Of a stretch of 48,636 nucleotides of DNA, positions 40,994 through 48,636 are shown piece after piece. The notes beneath the pieces were generated by a model. That model had not been told where the DNA came from and ran no database searches. It saw only the letters and a list, made by a program, of their open reading frames with translations. The stretch spans positions 1 through 48,636 of the forward strand of contig NZ_PCNZ01000028.1 in the NCBI RefSeq assembly GCF_002975175.1. Direction: 5' to 3'. The translations under genes were made by a program, and so were the position numbers. The stretch comes from Bacillus sp. MYb209 (GTDB lineage Bacteria > Bacillota > Bacilli > Bacillales > Bacillaceae_G). How positions within the stretch are numbered: position 1 is the first letter of the stretch; every line of letters begins with the position of its first letter.

Positions 40994-41153
40994 TAATCCG
41001 TGGGGGGGGTGTTCATCCCCCATGGATTATTAGCCCACACCAATCGGGCTGTTACGAGCAGTTGATCTCCCACTTAACTTCTTTGCTCCGGCTAAATTTT
41101 GAAGCGGGAGTATTACTGCTCGTTAATGCGGGATAAAAACGAGTTAATGCTCG
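40994..41153. repeat. Structured hairpin-rich element between metS and abrB (unclassified; possible mobile/RNA repeat)
   Basis: This roughly 160-bp block is GC-richer than the AT-rich DNA around it and consists almost entirely of inverted repeats. Hairpin A (40994-41029) has a 13-bp stem with GGGGG/CCCCC, and an 8-G run enters its loop. Hairpin B (41032-41050) is AGCCC/GGGCT. Hairpin C (41054-41123) pairs ACGAGCAGT with ACTGCTCGT, then CTCCC with GGGAG and CTTC with GAAG. Hairpin D (41140-41153) is CGAG/CTCG, and CTCGTT (41119-41124) could pair alternatively with AACGAG (41138-41143). GTTAATGC occurs twice, 21 bases apart. It holds no plausible gene. It may be a non-autonomous element of the IS200/IS605 type, a B. 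cereus-group interspersed repeat, or a structured RNA. Confidence 0.6.
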
Positions 41154-41160
41154 ATATCTT

Positions 41161-41325
41161 TATCATCTATTACTCATATTCAAAAAAATATACAATATTT
41201 TTTTCTGAAAGGTATAAACATTATAAAAGAATAATACGAAACAATTGTAGAAATGACTTACATTCTATTATATATAAGAAGTATAAAAATCTATAAATCT
41301 TTTTTAAAAATATAGAATTTAAGAA
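41161..41325. other. AT-rich abrB upstream region
   Basis: Very AT-rich DNA between the hairpin element and the abrB promoter. AT-rich, flexible DNA is typical of AbrB autoregulatory binding, but no specific motif is claimed. A frame open from 41099 to 41296 runs out of the hairpin element and lacks a ribosome site, so I do not call it a gene. Confidence 0.4.
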
Positions 41326-41388
41326 TTGACGGAAATGTAAATGATTGGTATCATATGTCCATAGGGTATTTTGTCGAAAAATGACGAA
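41326..41388 (+). promoter_or_regulatory. abrB promoter with tandem Spo0A boxes
   Basis: On the plus strand TTGACG (41326-41331) and TATCAT (41349-41354) have a 17-bp spacer. Just downstream lie TGTCGAA (41372-41378, perfect 0A box) and TGACGAA (41382-41388), one helical turn apart. This is the same layout as the B. subtilis abrB operator, where Spo0A~P shuts off abrB as cells leave growth. Confidence 0.85.
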
Positions 41389-41435
41389 TCAAAAAAATAG
41401 ACTCGAAACTGATAAACTATTAGGAGGAACAAAAT

Positions 41436-41720
41436 ATGAAATCTACTGGTATCGTTCGTAAAGTTGATGAATTAGGTCGTGTAGTAATTCCAATCGAATT
41501 ACGCCGTACTTTAGGTATTGCAGAAAAGGATGCTCTTGAAATCTACGTTGATGACGAAAAAATCATCTTAAAGAAATATAAACCAAACATGACTTGCCAA
41601 GTAACTGGTGAAGTATCTGATGGTAACCTATCTTTAGCTGAGGGTAAAATTATCTTAAGCAAAGAGGGCGCTGAACAAGTCTTAAACGAACTTCAAGATT
41701 ATATCGAAACAGCAAAATAA
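41436..41720 (+). CDS. abrB: Transition-state regulator AbrB
   Basis: AbrB represses many post-exponential genes during growth. The 94-residue protein has the N-terminal swapped-hairpin DNA-binding domain (1-50, STGIVRKVDELGRVVIP, RRTLGIAEKDALEIYV) and a C-terminal oligomerisation domain, with one cysteine (MTCQVTGE). The N-terminus closely parallels SpoVT, encoded at 23739. TAGGAGGA sits well ahead of the ATG. It is the only plus-strand gene here, diverging from metS and converging with rsmI. Its promoter carries two 0A boxes. Confidence 0.97.
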   Translation: MKSTGIVRKVDELGRVVIPIELRRTLGIAEKDALEIYVDDEKIILKKYKPNMTCQVTGEVSDGNLSLAEGKIILSKEGAEQVLNELQDYIETAK

Positions 41721-41749
41721 GCTTCTCAATTATGAGAAGCTTATTTTTT
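41719..41749. terminator. Bidirectional terminator between abrB and rsmI
   Basis: AAGCTTCTCA and TGAGAAGCTT form a 10-bp stem with a 4-base loop. T runs are present on both strands (ATTTTTTA after abrB; weaker ATTTTG for rsmI). It overlaps the rsmI stop codon. Confidence 0.85.
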
Positions 41750-42616
41750 ATCAACATGATAGATTTGATATACGTCTCGTTTCGACAAATCTCGGTCTTT
41801 AGCGACTGTTTTTATCGCTTCTTTTGAATTCATACCTTTTTCATTTATATAATGTTCAATATGATTATATACTGAAATAGACTCCCACCATTGTTCTTCT
41901 TGAGTAGGTTCTTCTGTTGAACCTGCTACTAAAATACAAAACTCACCACGAACTTCATTTTGCTTCGTCCACTCAATCGCTTCTTCAATTGTTCCACGAA
42001 TAAACTCTTCAAATTTTTTCGTTAGCTCACGACATAATACGATTTCCCTATTTCCTAATACTTCTTGCATAGAGATTAAAGTGTCATCTAAACGATGTGG
42101 CGCCTCGTAAAACATCATTGTAGTCGGAATATAGCGTAGTTTTTCTAATTCAAGCTTACGTCCCTTTTTATTTCTTTGCAGGAAACCATAGAAATAAAAA
42201 TGTTTTGTCTCAAGTCCTGATGCAATTAATGCTGTAAGAGCTGCATTTGCCCCAGGAAGCGGGATAACATGATATTGTTCTGCTACAGCCTCTACAACGA
42301 TATCATAACCAGGATCTGAAATACATGGCATACCAGCATCGCTCACAATGGCTACAGTCTTACCTTCTTCTAACTTATCTAAAATTTTCCGTCCACTTAC
42401 TCCTTTATTATGCTCATGATAACTCATAACCGGTGTTTCAATTTCAAAGTAATTACAAAGCTTCTTCGTTTGCCTTGTATCTTCCGCAGCAATAACATCT
42501 GCCTCTTTTAAAATTCGGATTGCACGAAATGTCATATCCTCTAAATTTCCGATTGGAGTCGGTACTAAATATAAAACTCCCTTTTCATTTTGCTGAAAGC
42601 TTTTTTGCTGCCACAT
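41741..42616 (-). CDS. rsmI: 16S rRNA (cytidine1402-2'-O)-methyltransferase RsmI
   Basis: RsmI methylates the 2'-O of C1402 in the ribosomal P-site. The 291-residue protein has the tetrapyrrole-methylase fold: LVPTPIGNLEDMTFRA near the start, AAEDTRQT, SDAGMPCISDPG and PLPGANAALTALIASGL. The C-terminal 50 residues carry the RsmI HTH-like segment. AAGGAGAAC precedes the ATG. It overlaps yazA by 32 bases in another frame, which fits the compact trmN6-yazA-rsmI unit of Bacillus. Confidence 0.95.
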   Translation of the reverse strand: MWQQKSFQQNEKGVLYLVPTPIGNLEDMTFRAIRILKEADVIAAEDTRQTKKLCNYFEIETPVMSYHEHNKGVSGRKILDKLEEGKTVAIVSDAGMPCISDPGYDIVVEAVAEQYHVIPLPGANAALTALIASGLETKHFYFYGFLQRNKKGRKLELEKLRYIPTTMMFYEAPHRLDDTLISMQEVLGNREIVLCRELTKKFEEFIRGTIEEAIEWTKQNEVRGEFCILVAGSTEEPTQEEQWWESISVYNHIEHYINEKGMNSKEAIKTVAKDRDLSKRDVYQIYHVDKK

Positions 42617-42875
42617 AGCGTTCTCCTTTTTGCATATATTCTTCTTTTTGTTTCCTCGTTAACCGTTTAAAGTGATATTCAGCTTGCATAGCCGTTCGTT
42701 TATCCTCATGATCCTCTACATATTTTAAAACAACTGGAAGCCTAGCACGTGTATATCTAGCACCTTTTCCACTATTATGGGTCTGAATCCGTTTTTCTAT
42801 ATGATTTGTATATCCAGCATAATAACTTCCATCAGAACACTCCACCACATAAAAACAATGCTTATTCTTCTCCAT
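42585..42875 (-). CDS. yazA: GIY-YIG domain protein YazA
   Basis: This 96-residue protein is a single UPF0213-type GIY-YIG nuclease-like domain: [16 protein letters not shown] holds the two tyrosine motifs, followed by the [20 protein letters not shown] region. No DNA-binding partner domain is present, and its substrate is unknown; DNA repair or single-stranded nuclease roles are only suggested for relatives. The ATG at 42875 gives the family start [17 protein letters not shown] is about 13 bases away, so translation is probably coupled to trmN6, whose end it overlaps. Confidence 0.9.
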   Translation of the reverse strand: MEKNKHCFYVVECSDGSYYAGYTNHIEKRIQTHNSGKGARYTRARLPVVLKYVEDHEDKRTAMQAEYHFKRLTRKQKEEYMQKGERYVAAKKLSAK

Positions 42876-43602
42876 ATAAAATTGAACGAAGCTCCTTTGT
42901 ATATTCGTTGTTTTCTTCATATACAAAAAGAGGTGGTAAGATTTTTAAATCTGCATTCCCATCCTTAATTCCTTCAATTAACAACGTATTCGCTTCTTTA
43001 CCAGCCTTAGGATAAACAAATCGCACACGTTTCGGTTCGATTTTGTATTTACGCATTAATATGACAATGTCGAGCAAACGACCTGGACGATGTACAAATG
43101 CTACTTTCCCACCCTGTTTCACTAACTGGCTACTTGCATATACAACATCCTCTAATGTGCACATAATTTCATGACGAGCTATCGCTAAATGTTCATTGAT
43201 ATTCTTCTCAGAAGTTTGTGGTGTTTGAAAATAAGGAGGATTACATGTTACAACATCATATTGATGACGTCCAAGTTTCTCCGGCATATCTTTCAAATCT
43301 CCATGGATTAAATGAATTCTTTCTTCTAAATTATTATATTGAACGCTTCTTATTCCCATATCATATAAGCGCTCTTGAATTTCTACACCTGTAATTTTCC
43401 CTTTTGTCCTTGTACTTAATAAAAGAGGGATAACTGCGTTACCTGTACACAAATCAAGTAAATTACCTTTTTGAATTGGCACCCAAGCAAAATCTGCAAG
43501 TAAAACAGCATCCAAAGAAAAATTAAATACTGATGGACTTTGTACAATCTTCATATCTTGCGCTAATAAGTAATCTAAACGCTCATCTTCATATAAATTC
43601 AT
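42862..43602 (-). CDS. trmN6: tRNA1(Val) adenine-37 N6-methyltransferase family (TrmN6/YabB)
   Basis: A class I SAM methyltransferase of 246 residues: motif [14 protein letters not shown] (49-61), GVEIQ (72-76), and the adenine N6-methylation signature NPPY (121-124). The family methylates A37 of tRNA-Val in enterics; the Bacillus orthologue YabB is assigned by homology, so the exact tRNA target is inferred. AAGGGAGC precedes the start. Its 3' end overlaps yazA by 14 bases. It is the first gene of a three-gene unit with yazA and rsmI. Confidence 0.9.
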   Translation of the reverse strand: MNLYEDERLDYLLAQDMKIVQSPSVFNFSLDAVLLADFAWVPIQKGNLLDLCTGNAVIPLLLSTRTKGKITGVEIQERLYDMGIRSVQYNNLEERIHLIHGDLKDMPEKLGRHQYDVVTCNPPYFQTPQTSEKNINEHLAIARHEIMCTLEDVVYASSQLVKQGGKVAFVHRPGRLLDIVILMRKYKIEPKRVRFVYPKAGKEANTLLIEGIKDGNADLKILPPLFVYEENNEYTKELRSILYGEE

Positions 43603-43684
43603 ATATTGCTCCCTTTCTTACACTTAACCTACCCTATTTCATCCTCTATTAATGTAAAAATAAATTTCATTCTACTCTCATGTA

Positions 43685-43721
43685 TAAAAAATTACCTTTC
43701 CAATTATATTGGAAAGGTAAT
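43685..43721 (-). terminator. Terminator of yabA
   Basis: TTACCTTTCCAA and TTGGAAAGGTAA form a stem of about 12 bp on the minus strand, followed by TTTTTTA. It ends the tmk-holB-ricT-yabA unit. Confidence 0.9.
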
Positions 43722-43722
43722 C

Positions 43723-44920
<1,198 letters not shown>

Positions 44921-44924
<4 letters not shown>

Positions 44925-45904
44925 CCCTCCTGCAACCGCAACACTAACTGTTCGAACACAAGCTGCGCATTTACATTAGCGTTGATTCTATTTTTTGCCT
45001 CTAATATATTAAAGAGAGCTGATACAATGCGCTTCTGAGCATAAGAAAAGGATTCAAACATCTCTTTCTGCTCATGAAAAACAAGACGATCTTCTTCTCC
45101 AAGTTGAACATATAATAAATCCTTATAAATAAGGAGTAACATATCTAAGCCTTGCTGTAATTGTTCTTTCTCTCCAAAGTGCTTTCCCCATTTTTCTTGT
45201 ACAAAAAAAATAGAGGCCTTATCTTTTTCGAGCGCTTCACATAATTTTATCACTAAAGCTCTCGCTTGTGCAAACCATTCATCATTACACATTAATAAAG
45301 CTTCTTCAAAACTATTTGTAAGCTGCGCAGCAAGTGTAGATAAAGAAACTGTAATACCTTCTTCCTCTAACCTCTTAATTAAAGATTCTGTAGGCAACGG
45401 CCTAAACGTAACAACTTGACAACGAGATAAGATTGTATTTAAAATCTGATGACTTTGTTCAGTAAGTAAAATAGCTGTTGTATCACTACTTGGTTCTTCT
45501 AAAAACTTTAAGAGCGTATTCGCTGCATTTGCTGTCATACGATCTGCATGCTCAATAATATATACTTTTTTATTTGCTTCTAATCCTGTTTTTGAAAACT
45601 CTTCTTGTAAATCATGAATTTGCTGTTTTTTAATAGATAATCCATCTGGTTTTACAATATGTAAGTTTGGGTAGTTACCTGAATCAATTCGGCAACAATT
45701 CGTACATACATGACAAGGCTCTACACCATTTCTCCCTGAACAGAGAAAACTTTTTGCCATTTGAATTGCTGTGGCGAACTTCCCAGTCCCTTTCCCTCCC
45801 TCTAACAAGTAAGCGTGGGATATACGCTCTTTTGCAATGCTATTCATCAACATTTTGACACCGATGGGCTGTATAGCAGAAAGCTGCTCCCACGTATTTA
45901 TCAT
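44921..45904 (-). CDS. holB: DNA polymerase III delta' subunit
   Basis: HolB is part of the clamp-loader that places the DnaN ring on DNA. The 327-residue AAA+ protein has a nucleotide-loop-like GGKGTGK (36-42), a four-cysteine zinc module (C55, C64, C67, C70) and the SRC finger in ILSRCQVV; delta' does not usually bind ATP. Only 35 bases separate it from tmk, so the yaaQ/darA and yaaR genes that lie here in B. subtilis are absent. Confidence 0.95.
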
Positions 45905-45939
45905 ACTGCATACCTCACTTATTTCATTCTTTCCTTCTA

Positions 45940-46566
45940 TTATAACAATTTATCTTCTATAATCTGAACAACTTCTTCTATAAGTTTTTTCATTGGTTGA
46001 TCAGCATTTACTAATACAATGCGATTAGAGAAACGCTCTACAACTTGTAAATAGCCTTCACGCACACGTTTATGGAAAGAGATATCTTCCATATCTAGTC
46101 GATTTACTTCACGTCCTGCATCTTTTTCAATTCGTGCTAAACCTACCTCCGGCTCAATATCTAAATAGATTGTTAAACTAGGCATACAATCTTCCGTTGC
46201 GAAACGATTAATTTCAAATACTTTATCCATACCTAAGCCTCTTGCATATCCTTGATACGCTAAAGAGCTATCTATAAAACGATCACATAGTACAAGATAG
46301 TTTTCCTCAAGTGCTGGCATAACTTTTTCCACTAAATGTTGTCTACGTGCAGCAGCATATAAGAGCGCCTCTGTACGTGCTTCCATCATCGTATACTGTT
46401 GTTTATGTAAAATTGTTCTAATATCTTCAGAAATTGCAATACCACCCGGTTCTCGCGTCGCCATTACCTTTTGTTCCTTTTGCTCAAAATATGGTAATAA
46501 ACTTTTAATTAATGTTGTTTTACCCGAACCTTCTGGCCCTTCAATTGTTACAAATAATCCCTTCAT
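45940..46566 (-). CDS. tmk: Thymidylate kinase
   Basis: Tmk phosphorylates dTMP to dTDP, an essential step to dTTP. The 208-residue P-loop kinase shows GPEGSGKTT (10-18), REPGG with the phosphate-binding arginine, [13 protein letters not shown] and a LID region with arginines ([14 protein letters not shown]). Its start follows the yaaO stop by one base; ribosome-site strength is moderate (TAGGAT). In Bacillus it heads the tmk-holB-ricT-yabA group; here it follows yaaO directly. Confidence 0.96.
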   Translation of the reverse strand: MKGLFVTIEGPEGSGKTTLIKSLLPYFEQKEQKVMATREPGGIAISEDIRTILHKQQYTMMEARTEALLYAAARRQHLVEKVMPALEENYLVLCDRFIDSSLAYQGYARGLGMDKVFEINRFATEDCMPSLTIYLDIEPEVGLARIEKDAGREVNRLDMEDISFHKRVREGYLQVVERFSNRIVLVNADQPMKKLIEEVVQIIEDKLL

Positions 46567-46567
46567 C

Positions 46568-47989
46568 CTAAAACCTACTTTCTACATCATACACGTTCAT
46601 ATATTTCGTACTACCTTGAAAACGAGCCCCTGTTTTCTCTAAATGAGTAATTTGCTTTGTATGTTCTTGAGTAATTCTCTCTCCATACATGATCAATGGA
46701 ATTCCAGGTGGATACGGAATCACCATTTCTGCAGCTATCATACCAACGGCTTCTTCTATAGATACTAACTTCGTTTCGTATCTCTCTAATTGTTTATACG
46801 TATACGGTAAAGGGGAAATCTCCCCTTTATAAGTATAACGAATTGATGCTGTCTTGTCTTTTACCTTATATTGCTGCAAAGCTAATCGAATTATCTCTAT
46901 AGCTTTCATATACTCCTCATTTACTTGTAACGGTAATATAAATAGGACGTTATATGGATCTGCCATTTCCGTATATATACCAACCTTTTCAAATACAGAC
47001 TGTAATTCATACCCCGATAACTGACAGCGAGTTTGCACCGTAACCTTTAATTCATCTTGCGATGGATATTGCAAAATGGATATTTGTGGGATAGATCGCA
47101 ATCCTTCTTTAAATCGGCGTAAAAACTCAACGATTTCATCATGACCCTCTTCCTTTATAACTGCTATTGCAAAACGTGCTATATCAAGAGAAGCCATAAT
47201 TGGATACGACGGGCTACTAGATTGTAGCATACTTAAATAGGAGGAAACTTTTTCTTCGCTCACCAAACGGCTATTTATATGTAAATAAGATCCCATTGTC
47301 ATCGCAGGTAATGTTTTATGTGCGGAATGAACCACAATATCCGCACCATAAACTAATGCTGACTTCGGGAATGGCTCCCCTATACAAAAATGTGCCCCAT
47401 GGGCTTCATCCACTAGAACAGGAATTTTATGTGCATGTGCGTAAGCGATACTTGCCTCTAAATCAATTCCCATACCATAGTAATTAGGATGTGTTAAAAT
47501 AAGTGCTTTTGCATTTGGATACTTTGTAATTGCCTCCTTAATAATTTCATCATGAACACCTACTGGTACGTTATGTACTTCATCAATCCATGGATTTAAA
47601 AAGACCGGATTAGCCCCTACTAATTTCAAACCATTAATGATTGATTTATGACAATTTCTTTGTACGAGGACAATATCATGTTCGCCGCAGCAAGACAAAA
47701 TCATTGCTAAATTTCCAACTGTTGAACCATTAATTAAAAAATAACTTTTGGGCACGCCATATACTTCAGCTAATAATTGCTGTGCTTCATCTATACATTC
47801 AAACGGGCTATGTAAATCATCTAATCCTGTTAACTCTGTTACATCAATCGATAATATGTCCTTAAACCCCCCTGAGGCTTTCTGAGGGAAGTTTAAACCA
47901 TTCTTATGACCCGGAACATGAAAAGATAGTAGTTGCCTTTCTTTAAATTCCATTAACGCCTCATATAAAGGCATACGATTTTGATTCAT
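46568..47989 (-). CDS. yaaO: PLP-dependent Orn/Lys/Arg decarboxylase family protein YaaO
   Basis: A fold-type I PLP enzyme of 473 residues related to SpeA-type lysine/ornithine/arginine decarboxylases of Firmicutes. K225 in [13 protein letters not shown] is the Schiff-base lysine, DEAHGAH (194-200) holds the PLP-binding aspartate, and [10 protein letters not shown] is the N-terminal signature. The substrate cannot be told from sequence; arginine (agmatine/polyamine synthesis) or lysine are likely. AAGGAAGAG precedes the ATG at 47989; the frame to 48013 lacks a ribosome site. It probably co-transcribes with tmk. Confidence 0.9.
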   Translation of the reverse strand: MNQNRMPLYEALMEFKERQLLSFHVPGHKNGLNFPQKASGGFKDILSIDVTELTGLDDLHSPFECIDEAQQLLAEVYGVPKSYFLINGSTVGNLAMILSCCGEHDIVLVQRNCHKSIINGLKLVGANPVFLNPWIDEVHNVPVGVHDEIIKEAITKYPNAKALILTHPNYYGMGIDLEASIAYAHAHKIPVLVDEAHGAHFCIGEPFPKSALVYGADIVVHSAHKTLPAMTMGSYLHINSRLVSEEKVSSYLSMLQSSSPSYPIMASLDIARFAIAVIKEEGHDEIVEFLRRFKEGLRSIPQISILQYPSQDELKVTVQTRCQLSGYELQSVFEKVGIYTEMADPYNVLFILPLQVNEEYMKAIEIIRLALQQYKVKDKTASIRYTYKGEISPLPYTYKQLERYETKLVSIEEAVGMIAAEMVIPYPPGIPLIMYGERITQEHTKQITHLEKTGARFQGSTKYMNVYDVESRF

Positions 47990-48040
47990 ATATATCTCTT
48001 CCTTATTATTCATTCTGTATCTATTATACAGATATTAGGG

Positions 48041-48069
48041 AAAAAAAAATAATAGGCATAATGCCTATT
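48041..48069 (-). terminator. Terminator of csfB
   Basis: AATAGGCAT and ATGCCTATT form a 9-bp stem with almost no loop on the minus strand, followed by a T-rich run. It begins inside the csfB stop codon. TATAAT at 48023-48028 just beyond may serve yaaO. Confidence 0.85.
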
Positions 48070-48248
48070 TAAAAATATGATACTTCTAATTTTCGCAGTT
48101 GTTTTAAATAATGTATATACTTCGGGTCATTTGTCTCAGTATTAACCAGATTTCTTTCGCACTCGTAACATATTAAATTATTATATACATATATTCCTTC
48201 TCCTCTTTTTGTCTCACAAACGATGCAAATTTCACTTGTTAATTTCAT
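48069..48248 (-). CDS. csfB: Sporulation anti-sigma factor Gin (CsfB)
   Basis: Gin/CsfB inhibits sigma-G (and sigma-E) to keep sigma programmes compartment- and time-specific in the sporulating cell. The short 59-residue product reads MKLTSEICIVCETK... with two CxxC zinc knuckles at C8-C11 and C27-C30 and a helical tail ending KQLRKLEVSYF. It resembles B. subtilis CsfB (64 residues) in cysteine spacing and in the ERNLVNTETNDP-type segment. GGGAGGAAA precedes the ATG. It lies first after the 5S gene, as csfB does after rrnA in B. subtilis. No convincing sigma-F promoter was pinned down. Confidence 0.9.
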   Translation of the reverse strand: MKLTSEICIVCETKRGEGIYVYNNLICYECERNLVNTETNDPKYIHYLKQLRKLEVSYF

Positions 48249-48410
48249 AATCTTTCCTCCCTTTTTAAATAAACATATTATATACCTCTATTCCTTAACA
48301 AATTTCAGAAAAATATACATCAATTTCTTATATAATATGATTTACTCTTGGGCAACGTGTTTGTATTACTTATGTATTCCCTTTACTTCTTTCGTGTACT
48401 GTTTAAAAAC

Positions 48411-48445
48411 AAAAAAACACAAGTCAAAAGACTTGTGTTTTTATC
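48411..48445 (-). terminator. Terminator of the rRNA operon
   Basis: AAACACAAGT and ACTTGTGTTT form a 10-bp stem with a 6-base loop on the minus strand, followed by TTTTG. It lies immediately after 5S rRNA and before csfB. Confidence 0.9.
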
Positions 48446-48447
48446 TT

Positions 48448-48563
48448 GCTTGGCGACGTCCTACTCTCACAGGGACAAGGTCCCAACTACCATCGGCGCT
48501 AGAGAGCTTAACTTCCGTGTTCGGTATGGGAACGGGTGTGACCTCTCTGCCATCATCACCAAA
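48448..48563 (-). rRNA. 5S rRNA
   Basis: The 116-base gene on the minus strand starts TTTGGTGATGATGGCAGAG and ends in the complementary GTCGCCAAGC, with the conserved middle CCCATACCGAACACGGAAG. It is the last gene of an rRNA operon whose 23S gene lies beyond the right edge. The precursor is the substrate of RNase M5 (rnmV, 37184). Confidence 0.97.
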
Positions 48564-48615
48564 CTATTGAAGGTATATTCCTTCAAAACTAGATAACATT
48601 TGCTTCATATTATAT

Positions 48616-48636
48616 GGTTAAGTCCTCGATCTATTA
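48616..48636 (-). rRNA. 23S rRNA, 3' end only (partial)
   Basis: The minus strand reads TAATAGATCGAGGACTTAACC, the conserved 3' end of Bacillus 23S rRNA, followed by an AT-rich 23S-5S spacer (48564-48615) containing the inverted repeat TTGAAGGA/TCCTTCAA-like near 48565-48588. The precise mature end is uncertain by a few bases. Confidence 0.85.

Noticed and set aside
40994-41029. Intrinsic terminator for metS-abrB region
   Set aside because: The 13-bp stem lacks a T tract on either strand and lies upstream of both divergent promoters rather than at a gene end.
41099-41296. Plus-strand frame of about 65 codons running out of the hairpin element toward abrB
   Set aside because: It starts inside an inverted repeat, has no ribosome site, is Lys/Tyr/Ile-rich as expected from AT-rich non-coding DNA, and resembles no family.

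Overview
The window is a gene-dense, AT-rich core chromosomal segment of a Bacillus cereus-group bacterium. This is judged from gene order (the classic lysS-to-tmk block near the replication origin of Bacillus), from protein sequences that read like B. cereus/anthracis homologues, and from a full set of endospore genes and sporulation promoters. The species within the group cannot be decided from this sequence.

Layout, left to right, with almost everything on the minus strand: the first bases are the 5' end of a 16S rRNA gene, preceded by its leader and tandem promoters (1-300). Next come lysS and a folate operon (pabB-pabA-pabC-folP-folB-folK-yazB-dusB, 2084-7827), then cysK, hslO, coaX, ftsH, hpt, tilS and spoIIE. 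Two tRNA genes (Glu, Met) follow. Then comes the division/spore/RNA-quality cluster yabR-divIC-yabQ-yabP-rqcP-mazG-yabM, followed by spoVT, mfd, fin, pth, prs, glmU, spoVG, ridA, purR, ispE, sspF, veg, yabG, ksgA, rnmV, tatD and metS. abrB, at 41436, is the only gene on the plus strand and diverges from metS. Beyond it lie rsmI, yazA, trmN6, yabA, ricT, holB, tmk, yaaO and csfB. The right end holds a 5S rRNA gene and the 3' tip of a 23S rRNA gene. The window is therefore exactly the unique segment between two co-oriented rRNA operons.

Functional themes: folate synthesis is a tightly coupled operon with overlapping or abutting genes. Sporulation control is unusually visible in the DNA: a Spo0A-type spoIIE promoter with a 21-bp spacer, tandem 0A boxes over abrB, and plausible sigma-H (spoVG), sigma-E (yabP), sigma-F/G (fin), sigma-G (sspF, spoVT) and sigma-K (yabG) promoters. 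Two small sporulation genes, sspF (TTG start) and csfB/gin, are easy to miss. Most transcription units end in strong intrinsic terminators, several overlapping stop codons.

Compared with the B. subtilis order as remembered, yacD (hslO-cysK), yabE (rnmV-tatD), yaaQ/darA-yaaR (tmk-holB) and xpaC-yaaN (csfB-yaaO) are missing. The least explained DNA is a roughly 160-bp, GC-richer, hairpin-rich element at 40994-41153 between metS and abrB. It looks like a small mobile or structured-RNA repeat. No defence system, prophage or intact transposon is present.
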